Under the pieces are notes generated by a model that was not told where the DNA came from, made no database searches, and worked only from the letters and a program-made list of their open reading frames with translations. Positions 32,555-41,292 of a DNA stretch of 64,000 bases are shown piece after piece (the stretch's first letter is position 1; the number at the start of each line of letters is the position of its first letter). This stretch comes from UBA6183 sp964545895 (lineage in GTDB: Bacteria; Bacteroidota; Bacteroidia; UKL13-3). The translations under genes were made by a program, and so were the position numbers. The stretch is taken from NCBI GenBank assembly GCA_964545895.1, contig CAZJHS010000001.1, positions 1 through 64,000 of the forward strand. Reading direction: 5' to 3'.

Positions 32555-35500
32555 ATGATTGATAAGCTTATTGCGTATAGTACACGTAGTCCTTGGACTA
32601 TTGGCTTTATTGTACTTATAATTAGTATTTGGGGAGGTTACTCCCTTAAAAATTTACCTATTGATGCCGTGCCTGATGTTACCACCAATCAGGTAGATGT
32701 GATTACGAACTCTCCTAACCTTTCATCATTAGAGATTGAGCGATTTATTACTACGCCAATTGAAATGGCCATGGCCAACATTCCTGGATTGATTGAGGTG
32801 CGTTCAAACTCAAAATTTGGCAGCAGTGTTGTTAAACTTATTTTTAAAGATGAGGTTGATATTTATTGGGCTCGTCAACAAGTTTTTGAACGACTAGAAG
32901 GTGTAAAAAGTGAAATACCTGAAGGTGCAGGTACACCCATACTTGGACCAGCATCAACTGGTTTGGGCGAAATTTACCAATACGTTATTCGCCCAACCGA
33001 TATCAAAAATAGTAAGTACACCACCACCGAAATTCGTACCATACAAGATTGGGTTGTGCGCAGGAAACTATTAGGTTTAACTGGCGTTGCCGATGTGAGT
33101 GGGTATGGTGGATTTACTAAAGAGTATCAAGCCAAAATTAAACCCGAAAGATTAAAATCATTCGGTATTACTGTTGATGAATTGTATGACGCACTTGCTA
33201 AAGGAAACAGCAACACAGGTGGTGCTTATATTGAAAAAGATAACAAGGCTTATACCATTAGAGGCATTGGTTTAGCCAAAAACCTTGATGATATAGCTAA
33301 CACGGTAATTGAAACGCGAAATGGTGTTCCTATTTTGGTGAAAGAAGTTGCCGATGTTGAGTTTGGACATGCATTAAGATACGGTGCATTAACCATGAAT
33401 GGCGAAGGCGATGTGGTTGGTGGATCGATATTAATGATGAAAGGTGCAAATGGTAATCAGGTTATTGAAGATGTAAAAAAACGCATGGCCGAAATTCAGG
33501 AAGTTTTACCTGAAGGATTAATAATTGAGCCATTTGTTGACCGTTCTAAACTAGTAAATGCCGCTATTAAAACAGTAGCCACCAATTTAATTGAAGGTGC
33601 AATTATTGTATTTGTTGTTATCCTTTTGTTGTTAGGAAACCTACGTGCCGGCTTGTTGGCAGCATCTGTTATTCCACTCTCTATGTTGTTTGCATTTATT
33701 ATCATGAATTACACCGGTGTGGTTGGTAATATTATGAGTTTAGGTGCAATTGATTTTGGGTTACTAGTAGACCCGGCAATTATTGTGGTAGAAAGCGTAG
33801 TGTTGTTTTTAGCAGTAGCCATGAGTAAACGACTACATGAAAATCCTAATGCTAAAATGACCTACAATGACAGGCAGGATGTGGTTGTAGAATCAACCAT
33901 TACCATAAAAAAATCTGTAGTTTTTGGAGGGTTAATTATTTTAATTGTATACTTCCCTATTTTAACCTTACAAGGTGTAGAAGGTAAGATGTTCAGCCCA
34001 ATGGCCAAAACCGTGGGATATGCCATTATTGGTGCACTTATTTTATCATTAACCTATGTACCCATGATGAGTGCTTTGGTATTACGACCTTCAAAATCAA
34101 TACATCATGATGATATCGGAGCTAAAATTGTAAACTTCTTTTTAAAAGGTATCAACCCACTTTTCGAAACTTGCTTAAAACACAAAAAAGCAGTGATTGC
34201 ATTTGCTGGTGTAGTTCTTTTTGCTGGATACATTGGCTTCTCAAACATTGGTGGTGAGTTTATTCCTAAGTTACAAGAAGGTGATATTTTAATTGACATG
34301 AATTTGCCCATTGGTACTCCGCTTACCGAGTCGATATCTCAAAGTAATAACATACAAAAGTTTTTGAAGGAACAATACCCAGACGAAATAGAAAGGTTGG
34401 TTTCTAAAATTGGCACTTCCGAAATTAAAGTAGATCCATTACCACTGGAATCTCAAGAAATTTATGTGGTTTTAAGAGATAAAAAGTATTGGACTAAAAC
34501 CAAGCAGCAAGAAGAACTGGCGGCTATGTTTAATGAATCCATGAAACAGTTTCCGGGTATTATTTTGTCTATTCAACAACCTATTGAGAGTCGTGTAAAC
34601 GATATGATGAGTGGTGCAAGAACTGACGTTGTGGTTCAGCTTTACGGACCCAATTTGGATACATTGGTTAAGAAAGGGAACGAAATTATTCAGTTGGTAA
34701 AAACAGTACCTGGTGCAGTTGATGTGCAAGAGAATAAAGTATTTGGCTTACCACAAATTAACATTGAGTACGATAGAAAAGCCATGGCCTTGTACGGTGT
34801 AAAAGTGGAGCAAGTAAACCGTGCTATTCAAACCGCATTTGGAGGAGCAACCGCAGGCGTAATTTACGAAAATGACAAACGATTTGATTTAACATTAAGG
34901 CTTGTTGGCGAAGAGCGTATTAAACGCGAAAACATTGATAACTTAATGATTGAAGCCGACAACGGACAACCTGTTCCTTTAAAAGAGTTGGCTACCATAC
35001 AAGAAGATGTTGGGCCATCAGAAATTGGACACGAAGGATTGCAACGCAGGGTTAACCTAGGCTTTAACGTGCGCGAACGAGATTTGGAAAGTGTAGTTAA
35101 TGATGTAATTAAATTGGTTGATACTAAAGTTGTACTGCCCGATAATTACAAAGTAACTTATGGTGGAGAGTTTGAAAACTTTAGTAGAGCCAAAGGTACA
35201 TTGGCAATTGTAGTTCCTATTTCGTTGCTTATTATTTTAGGACTATTGTACTTAACATTTGGTAATTTTAAAGACAGTTTACTTATCTATTCAGTGGTTC
35301 CTTTATCGGCAGTTGGTGGTGTATTATCACTACTTGTTCGCGACATGAACTTTAGTATTTCTGCGGGAGTTGGATTTATTGCTTTATTTGGTGTAGCCGT
35401 GTTAAATGGTATTTTATTGGTTAGTCATTTTAACCACTTGGGAACTATTGGAGTTGATGATTTAAACCAACGTGTAAAGCAAGGATTGCAAGAACGCATC

Positions 35501-35701
35501 AGACCAGTTTTAATGACATCATTAGTTGCTGCATTGGGTTTTATGCCAATGGCATTATCAAGCAGTGTTGGCGCTGAGGTGCAAAAACCATTGGCTACAG
35601 TTGTAATTGGTGGTTTAATTATTTCAACCGCACTTACCCTATTTGTGTTACCGGTGCTTTACACCTTATTCACCAAAAAAGTTACTAAAACAAATAACTA
35701 A
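32555..35701 (+). CDS. CusA/CzcA-type heavy-metal efflux RND pump
   Basis: The 1048-residue inner-membrane pump has the usual 12 membrane helices in two halves with large periplasmic loops. The TM4 segment DFGLLVDPAIIVVES carries Asp400, Asp406 and Glu413, the charged residues required for proton-driven export in CzcA. Periplasmic pores read VVVQLYGPNLDTL and similar. It expels a divalent or monovalent heavy metal (Cu/Ag or Co/Zn/Cd). The TolC-like gene starts 6 nt after the stop and the membrane-fusion gene comes next, completing the tripartite pump. Metal specificity is not clear. Confidence 0.9.
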   Translation: MIDKLIAYSTRSPWTIGFIVLIISIWGGYSLKNLPIDAVPDVTTNQVDVITNSPNLSSLEIERFITTPIEMAMANIPGLIEVRSNSKFGSSVVKLIFKDEVDIYWARQQVFERLEGVKSEIPEGAGTPILGPASTGLGEIYQYVIRPTDIKNSKYTTTEIRTIQDWVVRRKLLGLTGVADVSGYGGFTKEYQAKIKPERLKSFGITVDELYDALAKGNSNTGGAYIEKDNKAYTIRGIGLAKNLDDIANTVIETRNGVPILVKEVADVEFGHALRYGALTMNGEGDVVGGSILMMKGANGNQVIEDVKKRMAEIQEVLPEGLIIEPFVDRSKLVNAAIKTVATNLIEGAIIVFVVILLLLGNLRAGLLAASVIPLSMLFAFIIMNYTGVVGNIMSLGAIDFGLLVDPAIIVVESVVLFLAVAMSKRLHENPNAKMTYNDRQDVVVESTITIKKSVVFGGLIILIVYFPILTLQGVEGKMFSPMAKTVGYAIIGALILSLTYVPMMSALVLRPSKSIHHDDIGAKIVNFFLKGINPLFETCLKHKKAVIAFAGVVLFAGYIGFSNIGGEFIPKLQEGDILIDMNLPIGTPLTESISQSNNIQKFLKEQYPDEIERLVSKIGTSEIKVDPLPLESQEIYVVLRDKKYWTKTKQQEELAAMFNESMKQFPGIILSIQQPIESRVNDMMSGARTDVVVQLYGPNLDTLVKKGNEIIQLVKTVPGAVDVQENKVFGLPQINIEYDRKAMALYGVKVEQVNRAIQTAFGGATAGVIYENDKRFDLTLRLVGEERIKRENIDNLMIEADNGQPVPLKELATIQEDVGPSEIGHEGLQRRVNLGFNVRERDLESVVNDVIKLVDTKVVLPDNYKVTYGGEFENFSRAKGTLAIVVPISLLIILGLLYLTFGNFKDSLLIYSVVPLSAVGGVLSLLVRDMNFSISAGVGFIALFGVAVLNGILLVSHFNHLGTIGVDDLNQRVKQGLQERIRPVLMTSLVAALGFMPMALSSSVGAEVQKPLATVVIGGLIISTALTLFVLPVLYTLFTKKVTKTNN

Positions 35702-35706
35702 ACAGC

Positions 35707-36903
35707 ATGAGACTTATTTTATCTATACTATTTGCATTAGTTGGTATGCATACCTATGGCCAACAAAGCCTAAAAGGTTTAAGCAGACAACAAGCATTAC
35801 AACTTGCACAAGAAAAAAATCCGCAAGTAAAATTAGCTATCTTAAAAAAGGAAAAGCAACAAGTACTTAAAGCTTCGGCATTAAGTATTTCAGCGCCTGA
35901 AGTAATATTTGAAGCGCCTACTTATGATGAGTTACGTCCGGGTATTTTACAATCGTTTGATTTCCCAACAACGTATATCAGAAAGTACCAATCGCAAAAC
36001 CAACAAATTGCGATAGCAGAAACAGAAAAACAAATTACATTAAACCAATTGCGCTATCAGGTTAACAGTACGTATAACGAAATGCAATATTTACGTGAGG
36101 TATTTGCATCATACCAACAACAAGATTCATTATTAGAAGATGTAGTAGAAGTAACCAATGTAAGATTGGAAGTTGGACAAATTTCAAACCTCGAAAAGCT
36201 GAATGCCGAATCGCAATACCGTGAAATTAAATACCAATTAGATCAGGTAAAATCTAAATTAAGAACAGTGCGTGTGCATATGAGTTTACTTACTGGCAAC
36301 CCTAATGATACCACCATTACGGCTGGCGATGAATTTAACAAAATTACACTTGGCAATAATGTGTTAAACACCGATGAAGCCTATGCTGGCAATCCGCTTA
36401 CCAAGTATTACGATCAAAATAAACGTTTGCAACATTTACAACTTAAGCAAAATCAAAGTTATTGGTTGCCTGGTTTAATTGTGGGTTATTTGGATCAAGG
36501 ACCAAAAAACAACTCGCCAATGCAATACCGCATGCGTTATGGTTTTACTTTTCCGTTGTGGTTCTGGACCAACTCATCGCAGGTTAAAGCTGCACGCAAA
36601 AATGTAAACATTGCCGATCAGCAAGTGGTGATAAATCAATACGATTTAAAAGGAAATTACACGCAAGCATTATCGGAGTTAAGACAGTATACTGAGGCGC
36701 TAAACTACTTTGAGCAAACGGCTTTACCTCAAGCTCAAGAAATATCAAAAACAGCCAAAGAGGGTTACAGATTAGGGAGCATTGGCTACTATAATTACTT
36801 GCTTAACCTACAGCAAGTAATCAAAATTAGATTAGGCTATTTAGAGGCTTTAAAAAATTATAACCAAGCTGTTTTCACCATTCAATATTTAAGAGGAGAA
36901 TAA
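35707..36903 (+). CDS. TolC-family outer-membrane efflux protein
   Basis: The 398-residue protein has a signal peptide ending MHTYG (about 1-18) and two homologous coiled-coil halves with strand-turn segments (ALQLAQEKNPQVKLAILKKE; KAARKNVNIADQQVVINQYD), as in TolC/CusC. It forms the outer-membrane channel of the tripartite metal efflux pump. It is the middle gene of a tight RND - TolC - adaptor cluster, with 5-nt spacings on either side. Confidence 0.85.
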   Translation: MRLILSILFALVGMHTYGQQSLKGLSRQQALQLAQEKNPQVKLAILKKEKQQVLKASALSISAPEVIFEAPTYDELRPGILQSFDFPTTYIRKYQSQNQQIAIAETEKQITLNQLRYQVNSTYNEMQYLREVFASYQQQDSLLEDVVEVTNVRLEVGQISNLEKLNAESQYREIKYQLDQVKSKLRTVRVHMSLLTGNPNDTTITAGDEFNKITLGNNVLNTDEAYAGNPLTKYYDQNKRLQHLQLKQNQSYWLPGLIVGYLDQGPKNNSPMQYRMRYGFTFPLWFWTNSSQVKAARKNVNIADQQVVINQYDLKGNYTQALSELRQYTEALNYFEQTALPQAQEISKTAKEGYRLGSIGYYNYLLNLQQVIKIRLGYLEALKNYNQAVFTIQYLRGE

Positions 36904-36908
36904 TTAAC

Positions 36909-38075
36909 ATGAGAAAAATATATTTAGCAATAGGTTTAATTACCCTATTAGCAGCATGTGGCGATAGCAAGAAAACAACAGAAAGTGCTACCAATACTTA
37001 TAAAAAAGACATCGACTCGATAACCCTTACACAACAACAACTAAAAGGTGTTAACGTAAAATTTACACAGTTTACTCCGCGTATTATTAAACCTATTATA
37101 CATGCCAATGGCATGATAAAACTAATGCCCGAAAGTAAGGCAGAAGTTAGCTCGCACATTAGTGGTAAAGTTGAGCGCATTTTTGTGCGCGAGGGTATGT
37201 ACATACAAAAAAATCAAGTACTGTTTAGCATCAGTAGTTTTGATGTATTGGAGTTGCAAAACGAATATGTATCGGCTAAAAACGAAACCGAGTTTCAGTT
37301 GGTAGAATTTGAAAGACAAGCTGCGCTTAAAAAACGTAACATGGGTGTTTTGGCCGATTATCAAGCCACTAAATCTAAATACCAATCGGCAATAATTAAG
37401 GAAAAAACTTTAAAACAAAAGTTAGAAATTATTGGTATCGACACCAAACTTTTCAATGATTTAAGCAATCCAAATATTCAAAAAACGTTGAACATAAAGG
37501 CGCCTTTTAGTGGTTATATCAATAAACTAAATGTTCATGCTGGATCGTTGGTGCAAACAGAAACTATTTTGGCTGAAATTATTGACCCAACCCAATTGCA
37601 AGCCGAAGTTTATGTGTACGAAAAAGATGCAGAATTTTTGCAAGAAGGTTTACCAGTAACATTAAATTTTGTTCAAAAAAGCATATCGCCCATAACAGGT
37701 AAGGTATTGTTTGTATCAAGAGCCTTAGATCCGGAAAACAAAACCATAACCTTGCACGTACAATTTAGTTTGCCTAAAAACGAAGATATACATGCCGACA
37801 TGAACCTTAAAGCAGTTATCACGGGTTTATCAAACAACAAACCTTCTATGGCCATTCCATCAACTACCATTTATGATGATGGTGATAACAAATACATTTT
37901 TGTTGCTATGAATCCTGAGGCTAACCAAGTAACTATGAAAAAATTTAGGGTTGAAATTTTGAATGAAGACGAAGGTTACACCGTAATCAAATCAATACAA
38001 AAACTACCCGAGAATTGCTGGGTTGCCGATAACAATGTATTGGCCGTGGAAGCAGAGCGAAAAAAATACGAATAG
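36909..38075 (+). CDS. RND efflux periplasmic adaptor (CusB-like), lipoprotein
   Basis: The 388-residue protein has lipobox LLAAC, so it is a lipid-anchored membrane-fusion protein. It has the expected order: barrel-sandwich start (AEVSSHISGKVERIFVREG), coiled-coil hairpin (about 110-160), return of the sandwich (LNIKAPFSGYINKLNVHAGS), a beta-barrel (about 215-290) and a membrane-proximal C-terminus. It bridges the RND pump and the TolC channel. No extra metal-binding domain (such as a YHS or Cys/Met cluster) is seen. Confidence 0.85.
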   Translation: MRKIYLAIGLITLLAACGDSKKTTESATNTYKKDIDSITLTQQQLKGVNVKFTQFTPRIIKPIIHANGMIKLMPESKAEVSSHISGKVERIFVREGMYIQKNQVLFSISSFDVLELQNEYVSAKNETEFQLVEFERQAALKKRNMGVLADYQATKSKYQSAIIKEKTLKQKLEIIGIDTKLFNDLSNPNIQKTLNIKAPFSGYINKLNVHAGSLVQTETILAEIIDPTQLQAEVYVYEKDAEFLQEGLPVTLNFVQKSISPITGKVLFVSRALDPENKTITLHVQFSLPKNEDIHADMNLKAVITGLSNNKPSMAIPSTTIYDDGDNKYIFVAMNPEANQVTMKKFRVEILNEDEGYTVIKSIQKLPENCWVADNNVLAVEAERKKYE

Positions 38076-38449
38076 CTATTTAGCCTCTGCATACTAAACA
38101 TTATTAGCGGTGTTATAAAAAACATCGCCAATTAAACCAATTCGTCAATTAAATTTAAATGGATGCTATTATAGTAAGCAAGGCGCCATTTTTTTCTGTT
38201 TACAAAATTTAGCTTCGCAAAGATTTTAACATGCAATACCGTAAGCACACATTTAAACTTAAACCCAAAAGCACAAATATTACATCTGGTGTTATGGCTT
38301 TTGTGTGCTTAAGCAACTCAAAGTTTTTGGGCCTAAATTTTTATCCGGCCAATAAAGACTTTCATTCATAACCCGAAACAACAAACAAGCAATCTATTAA
38401 CCGTTGTTTCGGGATATCATTACAACAACCTTTTTAACAAAAAATAATT
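38076..38449. other. 374-bp structured intergenic region
   Basis: No gene of size is supported. Three hairpins are visible. Stem 38107-38114 / 38121-38128 has one wobble pair. AAGCACAAA / TTTGTGCTT lies at about 38269-38309. CCCGAAACAAC / GTTGTTTCGGG is an 11-bp perfect stem (38372-38382 / 38403-38413) with a 20-nt loop, just upstream of the glutamate-synthase-like gene. None has a classical terminator T-run except weakly the first. A 46-codon frame from 38231 is not supported. Confidence 0.45.
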
Positions 38450-40012
38450 ATGAATTGGCTTTTAAGTGCTAAAACCATTATTGGTATGGTTTTACTTTTC
38501 TGTTATACCATTGCTGCTGATATGCTGGAGAAGCATTTATACAGCGGTATTGTTTTTAGTTTAGTACTTGTACTTTTTACAGTGCTTTACTTGTACAATG
38601 TTTTACAAGCAAAACATTCCATTTTGCGTAATTACCCTATTGTGGGTTATCTGCGTTATTTCTTCGAAAGTTTTAGACCAGAGCTGCGTCAATACTTTTT
38701 TGAAAGTGATTTAGATGGCAAACCATTTAATAGAAGACAACGCTCTATTGTTTATCAACGTGCAAAAAATGTGCGTCAAACTGTTCCTTTTGGTATGCAG
38801 GTAAACAGTTTAGATGAGGGTTATGAGTGGCTTGCTCATACCATGTTTCCGGTTCACATTAATAGCAGCGATTTACGTGTAACTGTTGGTGGCAAAAATT
38901 GTACACAACCATACTCGGCAAGTATTTTAAATATATCTGCTATGAGTTATGGCTCGCTGAGTAAAACTGCCATACAATCACTTAACGAAGGTGCTAAGTT
39001 AGGTAAGTTTGCACACAACACAGGTGAGGGCGGAATCAGCTCTTACCACTTAGCAGGTGGTGGCGATTTAATTTGGCAAATTGGCACAGGATATTTTGGT
39101 TGCCGCAACCAAGATGGAACTTTTAGTGGTGCATTGTTTAAAGAACAAGTTGCGCATCCTCACATTAAAATGGTTGAAATAAAACTATCGCAAGGTGCCA
39201 AACCTGGCCATGGTGGTATTTTACCTGCAGCCAAAAACACCCCCGAAATTGCGGCTATTCGTAAGGTACAACCCCATACCACAGTTGCTTCGCCTCCGGG
39301 CCATAGCGCATTTAGCAACATGTTTGGACTTACCTTATTTATTAAACAATTACGCGAGTTAAGCCAAGCAAAACCTATTGGTATAAAACTTTGTGTGGGA
39401 AACAAAGCCGAGTTTATTGAAATGGCTGAAACCATGAAAGCCGAACAAATATTCCCCGACTTTATTACCATTGATGGGGCCGAAGGCGGAACAGGTGCTG
39501 CACCTTTAGAGTTCTCGGATAGTTTGGGTATGCCCTTGTATGATGCGCTTTCGTTTGTACATGATACTTTACAAAAATTGGGTATACGCAATGAGGTGAA
39601 AATATTTGCTGCCGGAAAAATTATTACCGGAGTAGATATTATTAAGGCTTTGGCATTGGGAGCAAACGCATGTTACAGTGCACGTGGTATGATGTTTTCT
39701 TTAGGTTGCATACAAGCGTTAAAATGCGATTCGGGTAAATGCCCAGTAGGTATTGCCACACAAGAAAAACAATTGTATCAGGGAGTTGATATTACCGATA
39801 AGCGTGTGCGTGTAAAAAACTTCCACAACAACACTTTAAAATCTACCGTTGAAGTAATGGAAGCCTGCGGTTTTGCTAATGTTAGCGATATCAAACCAGA
39901 AAAAATATTTAGAAGAATTGGCGATGGACATGTTGCTACATTTAAAGAAATTTATTTTGATAAAAATGGGCCTTTACAAACCAAATTTAAACACGTATCA
40001 ACCCTTAACTAA
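38450..40012 (+). CDS. FMN-binding glutamate synthase-like protein
   Basis: The 520-residue protein has one or two N-terminal membrane helices (about 4-48) and then a large FMN-binding glutamate-synthase-like (GltB central) domain. Landmarks are YGSLSKTAIQSLNEGAKLG, NTGEGGISSYHLAGG, FITIDGAEGGTGAAPLEFS, and the Cys region CDSGKCPVGIATQ. Members of this group oxidise or reduce unknown amino-acid-like substrates with FMN; they lack the amidotransferase domain, so glutamate synthesis from glutamine is not expected from this protein alone. Membrane attachment is unusual but common in this subgroup. A Rnk-like gene follows after 8 nt. Confidence 0.85.
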   Translation: MNWLLSAKTIIGMVLLFCYTIAADMLEKHLYSGIVFSLVLVLFTVLYLYNVLQAKHSILRNYPIVGYLRYFFESFRPELRQYFFESDLDGKPFNRRQRSIVYQRAKNVRQTVPFGMQVNSLDEGYEWLAHTMFPVHINSSDLRVTVGGKNCTQPYSASILNISAMSYGSLSKTAIQSLNEGAKLGKFAHNTGEGGISSYHLAGGGDLIWQIGTGYFGCRNQDGTFSGALFKEQVAHPHIKMVEIKLSQGAKPGHGGILPAAKNTPEIAAIRKVQPHTTVASPPGHSAFSNMFGLTLFIKQLRELSQAKPIGIKLCVGNKAEFIEMAETMKAEQIFPDFITIDGAEGGTGAAPLEFSDSLGMPLYDALSFVHDTLQKLGIRNEVKIFAAGKIITGVDIIKALALGANACYSARGMMFSLGCIQALKCDSGKCPVGIATQEKQLYQGVDITDKRVRVKNFHNNTLKSTVEVMEACGFANVSDIKPEKIFRRIGDGHVATFKEIYFDKNGPLQTKFKHVSTLN

Positions 40013-40020
40013 TATTTAAG

Positions 40021-40422
40021 ATGATGACTTTAAACGAGAAAGATTACAACCGCTTAATAGCGGCTATTAAACAACTTCGCCTGAGTGCATTTGGCAATGC
40101 CAACATTAAAAATTTGGCTGAAAGTTTAAAAGAGGCAAAAGTTATTCCTTCGGCTAAAACACCTGAAGATTTAATTACCATGAACTCGAAAGTTTTGTTG
40201 AAACGCATGGATAACAACCAAGTTGTTGAAGTATCTGTGGTTTACCATGATGATGCCGACATAAAATCAAAAAAGGTTTCTGTTTTTGCACCTATGGGCA
40301 TGGCCATACTAGGCAAACGCGAGCAACAAATAATAAATTGCCACTTACCCAACGGATATATTTCTTACATGGTAAGTAAATTAATTTATCAACCCGAAGC
40401 TGCTGGTGATTTGAACTTGTAA
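40021..40422 (+). CDS. Rnk-like GreA/GreB C-terminal domain protein
   Basis: The 133-residue protein resembles Rnk (regulator of nucleoside diphosphate kinase). The N-terminal half is a short helical region rather than the long GreA coiled coil. The C-terminal domain (about 55-133) has the GreA/GreB C-terminal pattern: APMGMAILGKREQQI followed by INCHLPNGYISYMV. It probably binds RNA polymerase near the secondary channel. It is co-transcribed with the glutamate-synthase-like gene and ends in a terminator. Confidence 0.8.
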   Translation: MMTLNEKDYNRLIAAIKQLRLSAFGNANIKNLAESLKEAKVIPSAKTPEDLITMNSKVLLKRMDNNQVVEVSVVYHDDADIKSKKVSVFAPMGMAILGKREQQIINCHLPNGYISYMVSKLIYQPEAAGDLNL

Positions 40423-40442
40423 ACGTAAAGTGGATTTGTAAT

Positions 40443-40482
40443 AAAACAGGCAGCTTCTATAGTAATAGAAGCAGCCTGTTTT
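40443..40482. terminator. Bidirectional intrinsic terminator
   Basis: A long stem (AAAACAGGC-A-GCTTCTAT / ATAGAAGC-A-GCCTGTTTT, one A-A mismatch) with AGTA loop lies between the convergent Rnk-like and methyltransferase genes. Confidence 0.9.
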
Positions 40483-40494
40483 ATTTAGCTATTT

Positions 40495-41289
40495 TTACCA
40501 AACACGTAGTTTAAAATGTTCTTCAACCTGTGCTGTTCTGAAATATACTAAGCCAATGTAAAATAAATCAACCGTTACATTTACTTGCGGATGTGCTTTA
40601 ATTTCTTGCCAAGCTCTGGTCATACCTTCACTCCAATAAATATCATCAAAAACAATAACTGATTGCTCGGTTACTTTGGGTAATAGCTGATTAAAATAAT
40701 CCATCGTTGCTTCGTAGGTATGATTGCCATCTATAAAAGCAAAATCAACCAAAGGCATTTGCTGCAATAACTTTGGCAATACGTTATTAAAGTTGCCTAC
40801 GTGTAATTGCACTTTATTACTTATTGCGGCTTGCTCAATATGTTGTTGGGCAATGGTTGCAATTTCGGGAGCACCTTCTATGCTGTAAAGTACACCATCA
40901 TTTGGTAATGCCTTTGCTAAGTACATGGTTGTAAAACCCAATGAAGTACCAAGCTCCAAACAATTTTTGTACGAATACTTTTTTATAATTTGATGCAAGA
41001 TGTAAGCCAATCGAGTAGGCTTTGCATGGGTTTTGGCAAAGTAGCTTACGGGTTTTGTGCGTTGCTTTTGTTTTGCTCCTAAAGCCCCAAAATCTAGTTG
41101 GGTTATTGGGGTATTGTTGCGTAAGGCAGCTTGCTTTATATTTTCAATTGGAGCAAGCTCGGCATTGTATTTTTTACGAGCTATGCATGAGTTGTATAAC
41201 TCGAATACAAAAGGAGAGTGCAACACATCAATACGTGTTGCACTCCAATAATGTTTTATAAAATGTGAAACAAAATGCCAATTAATCAT
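40495..41289 (-). CDS. Class I SAM-dependent methyltransferase (O-methyltransferase-like)
   Basis: The 264-residue protein matches the Methyltransf_24 / O-methyltransferase group. The SAM-binding motif I is NCLELGTSLGFTTMYLAKAL. Next come YSIEGAPEIATIAQQHIEQ, the metal-site-like FAFIDGNHTYEATMDYF and IVFDDIYWSEGMTRAW. It may methylate a small molecule or catechol-like hydroxyl; the substrate is unknown. The N-terminal 80 residues contain an unrecognised helical extension (HSPFVFELYNSCI). The ATG at 41289 is preferred to the TTG one codon before it. It directly follows the DUF349 gene. Confidence 0.8.
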   Translation of the reverse strand: MINWHFVSHFIKHYWSATRIDVLHSPFVFELYNSCIARKKYNAELAPIENIKQAALRNNTPITQLDFGALGAKQKQRTKPVSYFAKTHAKPTRLAYILHQIIKKYSYKNCLELGTSLGFTTMYLAKALPNDGVLYSIEGAPEIATIAQQHIEQAAISNKVQLHVGNFNNVLPKLLQQMPLVDFAFIDGNHTYEATMDYFNQLLPKVTEQSVIVFDDIYWSEGMTRAWQEIKAHPQVNVTVDLFYIGLVYFRTAQVEEHFKLRVW

Positions 41290-41292
41290 CAA

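Noticed and set aside
38231..38371. 46-codon frame beginning MQYRKHTF
   Set aside because: It overlaps inverted repeats, lacks a signal or domain, and cannot be confirmed.
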